Translations under genes and position numbers: made by a program
The notes under the pieces: model-generated
The model's database searches: none
Seen by the model: only the letters and a program-made list of their open reading frames with translations
Told to the model about the DNA's origin: nothing
Part shown: positions 51,284 through 59,107 of the stretch, piece after piece
Position numbering within the stretch: the first letter of the stretch is position 1
Layout: each line of letters opens with the position of its first letter
DNA from: Bdellovibrio sp. ZAP7
Lineage (GTDB): Bacteria; Bdellovibrionota; UBA1018; CAIMNF01
NCBI GenBank assembly: GCA_945874535.1
Contig: CAMCGZ010000004.1
Coordinates: 62,001-126,000, forward strand
DNA length: 64,000 bases
Direction: 5' to 3'

Positions 51284-52038
51284 GCTTTCCCGTTGGTGAG
51301 GTCGGCGATCACGCCATTCCCCTGCATGCGGTAGGAGTTCGTGAAAGACGTCTGAGAAAGGATGCTTCCGTAGGTCACGCCCACGTCCAGAGTGACTGCT
51401 GCTTCGGGATTCTTTTCGGTCCCGATGTTCTGGATGGCGACTTCGGCCACATTCACATCCATATTGAAGCCCCAGAGAACGTGGATCCTTTTGGGGATCA
51501 CGCGTGCTGCAGCGATGTACTTGCCTGTACCCCGGACAGAGCCCCCATAAATCACACTGACCACATAAGAGAGGTCGATCACGTCCATCCCGTAGAGGTT
51601 CTCCACGGTCATGCTGAGTTCGATCCCGTGCTCGGGTTTCCAACCGGTAAGTGCTCTCCAATCCGATTTTGCGAGAACCGGGAGCGCCTTGGAATTCTGC
51701 CGGGACACGTTCAAGACCGCTCGGTTGTCCTGGATGATGCTCCAGACGCGAAGAGCGATATCGGCAATGGCCAAGCCGACACCGCCCTGACCGGGGTTCC
51801 CCGGGTTCATCTGCTCCAGACCTCCGGTAGCCACCGACTGCGAAGAGAACTCACGACCGATACTGGCGATCAAAGCCTGATCGACCTCGGTTGCACTCAC
51901 CCGCTTCTGTTTGATTTTGATCCGACCCAGCTGATAGAAAGGATCTCCTTTTTGGATCTCGGCTGCCTGGACCGGCATTGCGAAAACTACGGCCATTACC
52001 CCTACCCAGAACCCCATCTTACTTTTCATCATGTACAT
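51268..52038 (-). CDS. Secreted protein of unknown function, 256 aa
   Basis: A signal peptide is seen (MGFWVGVMAVVFAMPVQAAE). The mature part begins with charged IQKGDPFYQLGRIKIKQKR, has a Gly/Gln/Asn-rich patch (GGLEQMNPGNPGQGGVG), and a beta-rich C-terminal half (LSMTVENLYGMDVIDLSYVVSVIYGG). Not recognised. Ribosome site AGAGGAA precedes ATG 52038. Overlaps the convergent zinc-finger gene by 16 nt. Confidence 0.68.
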   Translation of the reverse strand: MYMMKSKMGFWVGVMAVVFAMPVQAAEIQKGDPFYQLGRIKIKQKRVSATEVDQALIASIGREFSSQSVATGGLEQMNPGNPGQGGVGLAIADIALRVWSIIQDNRAVLNVSRQNSKALPVLAKSDWRALTGWKPEHGIELSMTVENLYGMDVIDLSYVVSVIYGGSVRGTGKYIAAARVIPKRIHVLWGFNMDVNVAEVAIQNIGTEKNPEAAVTLDVGVTYGSILSQTSFTNSYRMQGNGVIADLTNGKAYFNR

Positions 52039-52100
52039 GGTTTCCTCTCTATGGGTGGTGAAGTAACATAATTGATGCACCACGGCAAGACTAAAACACC

Positions 52101-52129
52101 TTGACTCTGTTTTTTAATCCCGATAGGTT
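52101..52129 (+). promoter_or_regulatory. Promoter of tRNA-Val
   Basis: TTGACT (52101-52106), 17-nt spacer, TAGGTT (52124-52129), 21 nt before the tRNA 5' end. Confidence 0.58.
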
Positions 52130-52150
52130 CAGGCTGTCTCTGATCGATAT

Positions 52151-52225
52151 TGGCTCGTAGCTCAGTGGTAGAGCACTACCTTGACATGGTAGGGGTCGCT
52201 GGTTCGATCCCAGTCGAGCCAACCA
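52151..52225 (+). tRNA. tRNA-Val (GAC)
   Basis: A 75-nt tRNA with encoded CCA. Acceptor TGGCTCG/CGAGCCA, D-arm GCTCAGTGGTAGAGC, anticodon stem CTACC/GGTAG with loop TTGACAT (anticodon GAC), T-arm GCTGG/CCAGT with TTCGATC. The DCC-family gene begins 27 nt later and may be co-transcribed. Confidence 0.98.
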
Positions 52226-52252
52226 ATTCTCCGATCATGCTATGCTAGAGGG

Positions 52253-52666
52253 GTGTCTCCCCCGTCCCCCCATCCAATCGTGTTTTTCGACGGTGAATGC
52301 GGCCTTTGTGACCGGACTGTACGTTGGCTGATCGCCTCCGATCCGGGGGCTTTGCTCCGGTTTTGCCCCCTGCAATCCCCTCATGCGGTCGAACTGCTCC
52401 CGGGGATTCCCCGATCCAGCTTCACCGACCCGGGGACTTTGATTCTTCTCGAGCAGGGAGCCCTCTCCTTCAAATCTGATGCCGTTCTCCGCATCCTGAC
52501 CCTCCTCGGAGGCTGGAAGGGTGGTGCCGCCGGAAGCGCCCGCTTCATTCCTCCTTTTCTTCGAGACCGGTGCTACGACTGGGTGGCCCGGAACCGTCAC
52601 CGCTGGTTTCCAGCGGGTCAGCACTGCATGAATGACCCCGGAATCCGAGGCAGGTTCATCGGATGA
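52253..52666 (+). CDS. DCC-family thiol-disulfide oxidoreductase-like protein (DUF393)
   Basis: A 137-aa protein. FFDGECGLCDRTVRW (residues 11-25) is the family signature, with a CxxC-type ECGLC pair, and FCPLQSPHA follows. WKGGAAGSARFIPPFLRDRCYDWVARNRH (in part) is the typical helical end. GTG 52253 is the chosen start, 27 nt after tRNA-Val. Its stop overlaps the next ATG. The DCC-unknown-HTTM gene order recurs in bacteria, as far as I recall, and may modify or transport a small molecule. Confidence 0.88.
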   Translation: MSPPSPHPIVFFDGECGLCDRTVRWLIASDPGALLRFCPLQSPHAVELLPGIPRSSFTDPGTLILLEQGALSFKSDAVLRILTLLGGWKGGAAGSARFIPPFLRDRCYDWVARNRHRWFPAGQHCMNDPGIRGRFIG

Positions 52667-53217
52667 GAACTCCTGACATCCGTAAAACGGTGGTAATCGC
52701 TTTGATCCTGATCCACCTGTCCGCCCTCTTGCTCGAAGTGGCCCCCTTCAAGCCGAAGGCATATCCCGGTCATGGCTTCTTCGCTTTCTATCTCCAGTCC
52801 ACCGCTCTTTGGCAGGACTGGTCGATGTTTTCGCCCGATCCGCTCCGGTTGAACCTCCACGTCGAAGCCAAGGTCCGCTACCGGAATGGTCGGGAAACGA
52901 CCTACGCCCTCCCTCGCCTCCATCAACTTCCCCTCTGGGAGCGGGTCGTGACAGAGCGATATCGGAAGTGGGCGGTGGACTGGTTGAGGATGGATGAGAA
53001 TCGTCATATTTGGGCGGATGGTGCGCAGTTCATCCTGAGAGAAATCCCCCGGATTCAAAACAATCCAGTGGAGTCCATCCGGCTTTTCAGACTTTGGCAC
53101 GAGATCGAAGATCCACGGACGCGATTCCGGGAATGGGGCTACCGGGTTCCGGACCCGGAGCTCACTGGCTATGAGTTTCACACCTTGCAGATACCGGATG
53201 CGGGGGGTGGCAGATGA
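52663..53217 (+). CDS. HTTM-associated membrane-anchored protein
   Basis: A 184-aa protein with one N-terminal hydrophobic helix (VVIALILIHLSALLLEV) and a mature part with WSMFSPDPLRLNLHVEAKV, a pattern often seen in genes beside HTTM proteins. Rich in Arg, Trp and Tyr. Overlaps both neighbours. Function unknown, but probably works with the HTTM protein. Confidence 0.7.
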   Translation: MRTPDIRKTVVIALILIHLSALLLEVAPFKPKAYPGHGFFAFYLQSTALWQDWSMFSPDPLRLNLHVEAKVRYRNGRETTYALPRLHQLPLWERVVTERYRKWAVDWLRMDENRHIWADGAQFILREIPRIQNNPVESIRLFRLWHEIEDPRTRFREWGYRVPDPELTGYEFHTLQIPDAGGGR

Positions 53218-54101
53218 TTCGCAAGCTGATCCGGATGTTCGATAAGTTCTTTTTCCATCCGATCCCGATCACCGGCGTTGCCAGGATGCGCATCCTGATC
53301 GGCATCATGGTCCTGATCCAGGCGCTCACACTTCTTCCCGGGCTCGAACACTTCTTCGGACCAGATGCCTTCGTCTCGACTTATTCCCTGTACGGTCCGG
53401 ATGCTCCCCACCTGAGGCTGATCGATTGGCTCGGTGGAAGCAACCGGGCGGTGCGGGCCATATTCGGGATCCACCTGATCGCGGCTTTCTGCTTCACTAT
53501 CGGATGTTTCACCCGCACCTCGGGCATCATCACGTACCTCACTCTCATCTCCATTCATCACCAGAACCTCACCATCCTGAACTCCGGCGATACCGCCCTT
53601 CGATTTGCACTGTTCTTCCTGATCTGGTCACCTGCGGGAGGAGCATGGTCGGTCGACTCACGGAAGAAACCGACCACCTCGGACCATGCACCCTGGGCTC
53701 TCCGGATGATCCAGATTCAAACAGCCGCCATCTACCTTTTTACGGCAATTTCCAAGCTCAACGGTCAATCCTGGCGCGACGGAACCGCCGCCTACTATGC
53801 CACCCGTCTCTGGGACTTCGAAAGGTTCGGTTTCGATCCCGTCTTCAATTCACTGACCGCTATGAAGTGGATCACTTGGGCGAGTGTCGGTCTCGAACTC
53901 GCACTTGGAACCCTGATCTGGATTCCCTCCCTACGGATCCCGCTCATTCTTTCGGGGATCGCATTTCACCTCGGCATCGAGTTTTCGATGAACATTCCCT
54001 GGTTCGAATGGATCATGATCATCCTCCTGGTCGGAATGTGGCCCGCAAACCGGACTTTTTTTCCACTCTTGTCGCGCAGAATGAAGTCCGTGCAATCGTG
54101 A
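53214..54101 (+). CDS. HTTM-domain (gamma-carboxylase-like) membrane protein
   Basis: A 295-aa integral membrane protein with about seven hydrophobic segments. RMRILIGIMVLIQALTLLPGL, CFTRTSGIITYLTLISIHHQNLTILNSGD (fragments) and YLFTAISKLNGQSWRDGTA match the HTTM fold of vitamin-K-dependent gamma-carboxylase. The family's Lys in SKLNG is kept. Bacterial members are mostly uncharacterised. ATG overlaps the previous stop. Confidence 0.86.
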   Translation: MIRKLIRMFDKFFFHPIPITGVARMRILIGIMVLIQALTLLPGLEHFFGPDAFVSTYSLYGPDAPHLRLIDWLGGSNRAVRAIFGIHLIAAFCFTIGCFTRTSGIITYLTLISIHHQNLTILNSGDTALRFALFFLIWSPAGGAWSVDSRKKPTTSDHAPWALRMIQIQTAAIYLFTAISKLNGQSWRDGTAAYYATRLWDFERFGFDPVFNSLTAMKWITWASVGLELALGTLIWIPSLRIPLILSGIAFHLGIEFSMNIPWFEWIMIILLVGMWPANRTFFPLLSRRMKSVQS

Positions 54102-54222
54102 GTGACTGTGAGCGGTAGCGGACCAGCGTTGGGTCCTTTCGTCCTGAGTCGGTGGAATTTTTTTCTCGCTTGCGCGCCCCGGCCTTCCCTAGGGTGTTTC
54201 TGTGAATGGAGAAACAAACCCG

Positions 54223-54930
54223 ATGAAGAAACAGATTCTAAAAGGTGCGAGCCTCACCCTGCTCCTGTCTGCGTGCAATCTCTACAATCCCTACGATGGA
54301 ACGCTACCGCTTCCTGAGACCCCACCGTCATCCGATACCGGGGGCACTGCCCCGACACCGCCCCCGGTGATCGTGAGTGGTGACTGTTCGGAAGACCCGA
54401 CAGTCACCCACTGCATGGCCCTGAAGCTGATCACCTACCGCAATGGAGGTCTCGACCCGACCCTGGAAAAGATCGAAGCAGACAGCCTCGTGGTCGGCAT
54501 GAACCGCGTCTGGCGACCATGTGGAATCGGATTCACTCTGGAGATTTTTGAAACCGTGGATCCCGCGGACTACCGCCTTTCTTACAGCCCGGACTGGAGG
54601 ACGGAATCGCAAAGGATCCGCGAAACCTTCGGGGACCCGGAGCGATTCCTGGTCGTCGCTGTCGGTCCATGGAATATCAGTACGATTGCAGTGACCCAGA
54701 TGCCTGGAACAGGGCCGTACGGGGTGTTGGTGGAAGAAGACTACGCCACCAATGAACTCACGGTAGGACACGAGCTCGGGCACTACATGGGCCTCTACCA
54801 CATCCGGGACACGGACAATCTGATGAACCCCTACATCGGCACCGGAACCGAAGCGTTGACCTCCAACCAATGTGAGATCGCCCGCGAAACCAACAGCCGG
54901 TACTGGTTGGCCATGATGAGAACCAGATAA
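54223..54930 (+). CDS. Lipoprotein metzincin-type metalloprotease
   Basis: A 235-aa lipoprotein (MKKQILKGASLTLLLSAC, acylated Cys18). A Pro-rich linker precedes the catalytic domain. The zinc motif is HELGHYMGLYH (residues 183-193, HExxHxxGxxH) and a Met-turn-like DNLMNPY follows (Met201), so it is a metzincin. It may act at the surface. ATG 54202 is a longer alternative (MNGETNP). Stands alone between the HTTM trio and the hibernation factor. Confidence 0.87.
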   Translation: MKKQILKGASLTLLLSACNLYNPYDGTLPLPETPPSSDTGGTAPTPPPVIVSGDCSEDPTVTHCMALKLITYRNGGLDPTLEKIEADSLVVGMNRVWRPCGIGFTLEIFETVDPADYRLSYSPDWRTESQRIRETFGDPERFLVVAVGPWNISTIAVTQMPGTGPYGVLVEEDYATNELTVGHELGHYMGLYHIRDTDNLMNPYIGTGTEALTSNQCEIARETNSRYWLAMMRTR

Positions 54931-54967
54931 GTCCCTAGAGATCCCGCCTTCCTCCCCCCCCGGAGGA

Positions 54968-55021
54968 GGATTCCGGGGCGGAACCACAGCTGGCAGCCAC
55001 TGCCACCCCGCCCCGGAATCC
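54968..55021. repeat. 14-bp perfect inverted repeat with nested hairpin
   Basis: GGATTCCGGGGCGG (54968-54981) and CCGCCCCGGAATCC (55008-55021) are fully complementary. The 26-nt loop holds a smaller TGGCA/TGCCA hairpin. It lies 37 nt after the metzincin stop and is not followed by a T-run, so it may be a processing or stability element, a weak terminator or a structured RNA. A second CCTCC/GGAGG hairpin abuts its left edge. Confidence 0.68.
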
Positions 55022-55177
55022 AGTCCGGAACGTAAAATGGGATATAGGCCATCCAGCAACTCCCGTGCCAATAATTCTACAAATTAAATTTAATTCCCCC
55101 CTTTCGACAGCACCAAACGGGGGTAAAATCAGAAGGAAGGCCTCCAACGCGGAGACCGGAAAAGGAGTCAGGACATC

Positions 55178-55504
55178 ATGAATGTGAAAATCACCTACAA
55201 ACATCTGTCTTCCACCGACGGGATCGACGAAGTCACCCGTAAAAAATCGGAGAAGTTGAAAAAGTACTTCAAAGGGAAGCTGAATCTCGACTGGAACTTC
55301 ACGGTCGAAAAACATGCGCATGTGGCGCATTGCCACCTGACCGGTGATCACATCGAATTCTTTGCCGAGGCGACTACGGAGAACCTGTATTCTGCGATCG
55401 ACGAGGTGATTCATCACCTGGAACGACAGGTGAGACGGAATAAAGAACAAGTACGGAACCACAAGGGCCAACCCAAAGCCCCGGCCGCCCCTCGAGCTGC
55501 CTGA
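55178..55504 (+). CDS. hpf: Ribosome hibernation promoting factor, short form
   Basis: A 108-aa HPF/RaiA-family protein that binds the 30S mRNA/tRNA channel to stall translation. MNVKITYKHLSSTDGIDEVTRKKSEKLKKYF and FFAEATTENLYSAIDEVIHHLERQVRRNKEQV (fragments) are typical. The tail is Lys/Ala-rich and lacks the long-form dimerisation domain. A GGA lies just upstream of the ATG, and a strong terminator follows. Confidence 0.92.
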   Translation: MNVKITYKHLSSTDGIDEVTRKKSEKLKKYFKGKLNLDWNFTVEKHAHVAHCHLTGDHIEFFAEATTENLYSAIDEVIHHLERQVRRNKEQVRNHKGQPKAPAAPRAA

Positions 55505-55529
55505 TCCCGGTTCCTCAAGGATCCACAAA

Positions 55530-55561
55530 CGCGCTCCGGGACCTTCCCGGGGCGCGTTTTT
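55530..55561 (+). terminator. Intrinsic terminator of hpf
   Basis: CGCGCTCCGGG (55530-55540) pairs with CCCGGGGCGCG (55546-55556), 5-nt loop, then TTTTT. It lies 25 nt after the stop and 4 nt before the convergent ribH end, so it may serve ribH weakly. Confidence 0.88.
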
Positions 55562-55564
55562 CAT

Positions 55565-56005
55565 TCAAGGTGCGCTCTTGATTTCGCGAATCAATCGAAT
55601 CGACTCAAGAGTTGCGTGGGCAGCCTCACGACCTTTGTTGTGGGCATCGTCCCGTGAACGCACCAACGCCTGTTCGTCCGTGTAAGTGGTCAGCACTCCG
55701 AATGAGATCGGCACTCCGGTTTCGAGACTGGCCTGCTGGATACCGACCGCTGTACCGAGACTGATGAATTCAAAATGGGCGGTATCCCCTTTGATCACGC
55801 ATCCCAGGCAGATCACACCATCTACAGTTCCACTACCGGCCAAAGTCTTGGCCAAGAGAGGAAGCTCGAATGCACCCGGCGCCCGGTATTCCTTCCACTC
55901 CCGGATACCCTGCTCGCGCAAGACATCCCGTGCCCCCCGCGCGAGTCCGCCAGTCACCTCTTCGTTGAAACTGCTCACCACCAGCGCGATCCGGAACTCA
56001 CTCAT
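55565..56005 (-). CDS. ribH: 6,7-dimethyl-8-ribityllumazine synthase
   Basis: A 146-aa enzyme joining the DHBP-derived four-carbon unit to the pyrimidine. It has RIALVVSSFNEEVTGGLARGA, VPGAFELP-like APGAFELPLLAKTLA, VDGVICLGCVIKGDTAHFEFIS (catalytic His in GDTAHFE) and PISFGVLTTYTDEQA. ATG 56005 overlaps the ribBA stop; a longer open frame exists upstream but is inside ribBA. Last gene of the rib operon. Confidence 0.96.
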   Translation of the reverse strand: MSEFRIALVVSSFNEEVTGGLARGARDVLREQGIREWKEYRAPGAFELPLLAKTLAGSGTVDGVICLGCVIKGDTAHFEFISLGTAVGIQQASLETGVPISFGVLTTYTDEQALVRSRDDAHNKGREAAHATLESIRLIREIKSAP

Positions 56006-57222
56006 ACATTCCCCAGGTCGTGACTGAAGCGATCCCGTTTGGTCTGAAGGTAACGACGGTTTTCGGGAGTGACCCGGGCATCGAGTTGAACCCGCTCTTC
56101 CACCCGGATTCCGAACTCGGAGAGTTCCTTGGCCTTGGCGGGATTGTGAGTGATCAGTCGGATGCGGGTCATGCCGGCACGGGTGAGCATTTTGACTGCA
56201 TCCCAATAGTTCCGGGCATCCGGCTGGAATCCGAGGTCAACATTGGCATCGAAGGTATCGCGACCGTCATCCTGAAGTGCATAGGCTTCGATCTTGTTGA
56301 ACAAACCGATTCCGCGGCCTTCGTGATTCTTGAGATAAACCACAGCTCCGCCCGCTGGATCGGCAGCAATCCGTTCGAGTGCCTGGTCCAACTGAAAACC
56401 GCAATCACAACGGAGAGAGCCGAGAGCATCCCCGGTCAAACATTCGGAATGGATCCGGACCAGCGGCGCACCGGAGGCCCCCGTTTTCGGATCGAGCTCG
56501 AGCAGAGCGTGTTCCGCTCCCGTGATCCGATTTCTGAAACTCCTGATCCGCCAGGTGCGGCCATCATCCGGAGTGTGGCGATTGGGAAACGCGGCAGATC
56601 GGCTTTCGTCCATCCAATCCGACGCAGAAATCTGATGACGGATGAGATCCTCGATCGTAACGATCGGGATCCCGAATCTCTCGGAAAACCGCTCGAGATC
56701 CGGCTTACGCGCCATGGAGCCATCCTCGTTGATGATTTCGCAAATCACGGCAGAAGGAAGCAACCCGGCGAGTTTGCAGAGTTCGATCGAACCTTCAGTA
56801 TGACCGGCTCTTTCGAGGACCCCGCCTCGAGCCGCCTTCAAAGGGAAAATGTGCCCGGGGCTGACCAGATCGTGCCGTGTGGCGGAAGGGTTGGAGGCGG
56901 TCAGAATGGTATGCGCGCGGTCAGCTGCCGAAATGCCGGTAGAAACTCCACGGGCGGCCTCGACGGACACGGTGAATGCAGTCTTCCTCGGACTCCCGTT
57001 CTCCTGAACCATCGGTGGGAGAGCGAGGCGCTCCACTTGGTCGGCCTCGAGAGACAAACAAACAAGACCACATGCCTGACGGATCAGAAAGTTGATCTTC
57101 TCGGCCGTCGCAAACTGAGCGGCAAGAACCAGGTCTCCCTCGTTCTCCCGGTCTTCGCTATCCACGAGGATCACCATGTCTCCCCGTTTCAGTGCTTCGA
57201 TCGCCGCATCAAGCCTGTTCAT
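56002..57222 (-). CDS. ribBA: DHBP synthase/GTP cyclohydrolase II
   Basis: A 406-aa bifunctional enzyme. Residues about 1-200 are RibB: VDSEDRENEGDLVLAA, RHDLVSPGHIFPLKA, GHTEGSIELCKLAG. Residues about 205-406 are RibA: RIHSECLTGDALGSLRCDCGFQL (zinc cysteines), NHEGRGIGL and an Arg/Tyr region. The RibA half has CxxDxxx-type zinc ligands as LRCDCG. It overlaps ribE by 14 nt and ribH by ATGA. It starts both branches of riboflavin synthesis. Confidence 0.97.
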   Translation of the reverse strand: MNRLDAAIEALKRGDMVILVDSEDRENEGDLVLAAQFATAEKINFLIRQACGLVCLSLEADQVERLALPPMVQENGSPRKTAFTVSVEAARGVSTGISAADRAHTILTASNPSATRHDLVSPGHIFPLKAARGGVLERAGHTEGSIELCKLAGLLPSAVICEIINEDGSMARKPDLERFSERFGIPIVTIEDLIRHQISASDWMDESRSAAFPNRHTPDDGRTWRIRSFRNRITGAEHALLELDPKTGASGAPLVRIHSECLTGDALGSLRCDCGFQLDQALERIAADPAGGAVVYLKNHEGRGIGLFNKIEAYALQDDGRDTFDANVDLGFQPDARNYWDAVKMLTRAGMTRIRLITHNPAKAKELSEFGIRVEERVQLDARVTPENRRYLQTKRDRFSHDLGNV

Positions 57223-57826
57223 ACACCTTCATTCTTTCCAAGTACTTGGCCAGAATATCTACCTCAATATTCACTAAATCACCAGTGACTAATTCCGGCA
57301 GGGAAGTCTCGCTCCAGGTGTGGGGAATCAGTTGGAATCCGGCCACCCTACCGGACAAACGGTGAATGGTGAGGGAAATCCCGTCCAGACAGATGGAACC
57401 CTTGAGCACACAATAACGGGGCAGATCCCCTTCAGGAAACTCGATATCAAGATCGACATAGCCGGTCTCCGCTGTCTCAATCCGGGAAACCCTTGCGGTT
57501 CCATCGACATGCCCTTGAACCCAATGACCGGAAAGACGGTCTCCCATCCGGAGAGCCCGCTCCAGATTGACCCGTTTCCCGACCGTACACCTCGATAGGG
57601 AGGTCCGCTCGACGGTTTCAGGGCTGACGTCGAACTCGATCCGCTCCGGGCCGAAAGCCACCACGGTCAGGCAGACGCCGTTGATCGCAATGCTCTCGCC
57701 GAGCACGAGGGGGTCCTTGACCGCTTCCAAACGGTAGGGATTCGAAAGAACCAGGCGGTAACTCTTCGCACCGGTGGAATCACGCGAAACCACGGTCGCA
57801 GTCTTTTGAATGATCCCTGTGAACAT
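57209..57826 (-). CDS. ribE: Riboflavin synthase alpha subunit
   Basis: A 205-aa enzyme that dismutates two lumazines to riboflavin. It starts MFTGIIQ and has two lumazine-binding repeats: first SIAINGVCLTVVAF, second RLSGHWVQGHVDGTARV and SICLDGISLTIHRLSG. ATG 57826 shares one base with the stop of lolC (TGATG). The open frame continues to 58285 but lies in lolC. First of three rib genes here; ribD is not in the window. Confidence 0.97.
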   Translation of the reverse strand: MFTGIIQKTATVVSRDSTGAKSYRLVLSNPYRLEAVKDPLVLGESIAINGVCLTVVAFGPERIEFDVSPETVERTSLSRCTVGKRVNLERALRMGDRLSGHWVQGHVDGTARVSRIETAETGYVDLDIEFPEGDLPRYCVLKGSICLDGISLTIHRLSGRVAGFQLIPHTWSETSLPELVTGDLVNIEVDILAKYLERMKVYEQA

Positions 57827-59097
57827 CAGTATTCCCTCATTCCCTGGAGAGGAGTCAGGCGTGAGGCACCATGTGCCGGATACCAGGACGCCAGACCCAC
57901 GATCAAAAACGAAACCAGAGGAACCCCCAAAAACACCCATGGATCGAAAACCACGGGCAGGGTTCGATCGTAATACACATCGGGTAGCGAGATGAACTGG
58001 TAGCGTTTCAAAAGCACACACAGAAGAAAGGCTCCAACGGTCCCGGTCACGACTCCGGCACCACCGATCAGTAGTCCCTTCCACAGAAAGATTCCACGGA
58101 TATCGGATGCCCGGGCCCCCATGGTCCTGAAAATGGCGATCTCCTTTAACTTCTCCTGCACCAGCAAGGTCAAGGTCGACACGATATTGAGACTGGAAAT
58201 CACCACGGTGAACAGAAGAATCAAAAACATGGCGATCCGCTCGAGTCTCATCGATGCGAAGAGATTCTGATTCAGCTCGTTCCAATCCCGGATGCGGATG
58301 CCCTTCAATTCCTTGCGGTAGCGATCGGTGAATGCTTCCGAAATCGAGGCGTCTTTCAAAGTGACTTGAACCTCGCTGATCGCTGCTTTTTTTCTGAGAA
58401 ATGACTCCATCGAAGCCAGAGTGGTAAAGGCGATGTGACTTTCTTGCTCCGGTACACCCTGATGATAAATGCCTTCGACAATGAACCTCTTGACTCGGGG
58501 AATGTTGTTGAAGGGACCGTCCATCTGAGAAGGTGAAATGAGTGTCACGAAGTCGCCCGGAATCAGCCCGAGCTCGTAGGCGAGCTCCTTGCCGATAAAA
58601 ATCCCCGGATAGCGGACGGCCTCAGGGCCCTCACGGTCCACCAGCATCTGTGGAAGCGCCTCCTCCACCATACTTTTTTTCAAACGTGCGATCCGCTCAG
58701 GCTCGACTCCCTGGATTTTGATCCCCGAAACCTTGTTCCCTGCCCGGATCACCACCTCGCTCCCGAGCACCCAACTCACAAAATCCACCTCTTTGCTCGA
58801 AACCAACGAGGCGACAGCCGGAATCTGAAGAAATGAGGAACGGGGGACGAGTCCTTGATCGAAGCCGTCCAGATCAGGGGTGGGATGCATCAAAACATGC
58901 AACTCGCTCGAAACCAATTTCTCACGCAATTGTTTCTCGAAACCGTTCATCACTGCGAGCACGATGATGATGGCGGCCACACCCAGCCCCACACCGCCCA
59001 TGGAGAGCGCGGTACTCAGACTCAAGAACCGGGTATTCCGCTTGGCTCTCAGGTAGCGACCGGCCACCCAACGGATCCAATTCAGGGAACCACTCAT
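57826..59097 (-). CDS. LolC/LolE-type lipoprotein-releasing permease
   Basis: A 423-aa inner-membrane permease of the Lol ABC system, which extracts outer-membrane lipoproteins. TM1 (LGVAAIIIVLAVMNGF) follows RYLRAKRNTRFLSLS. A periplasmic domain runs to about residue 265. Three C-terminal helices carry the FtsX motif LVQEKLKEIAIFRTMGARASDI. ATG 59097 is used; the ORF reaches 59154 inside the upstream gene. LolD is not adjacent. Co-directional with fadB-like and rib genes. Confidence 0.92.
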   Translation of the reverse strand: MSGSLNWIRWVAGRYLRAKRNTRFLSLSTALSMGGVGLGVAAIIIVLAVMNGFEKQLREKLVSSELHVLMHPTPDLDGFDQGLVPRSSFLQIPAVASLVSSKEVDFVSWVLGSEVVIRAGNKVSGIKIQGVEPERIARLKKSMVEEALPQMLVDREGPEAVRYPGIFIGKELAYELGLIPGDFVTLISPSQMDGPFNNIPRVKRFIVEGIYHQGVPEQESHIAFTTLASMESFLRKKAAISEVQVTLKDASISEAFTDRYRKELKGIRIRDWNELNQNLFASMRLERIAMFLILLFTVVISSLNIVSTLTLLVQEKLKEIAIFRTMGARASDIRGIFLWKGLLIGGAGVVTGTVGAFLLCVLLKRYQFISLPDVYYDRTLPVVFDPWVFLGVPLVSFLIVGLASWYPAHGASRLTPLQGMREY

Positions 59098-59107
59098 CTG
59101 CCACCGC

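Noticed and set aside
57827-58285. 153-residue N-terminal extension of riboflavin synthase
   Set aside because: RibE proteins start MFTGII; the extension is an off-frame reading of lolC.
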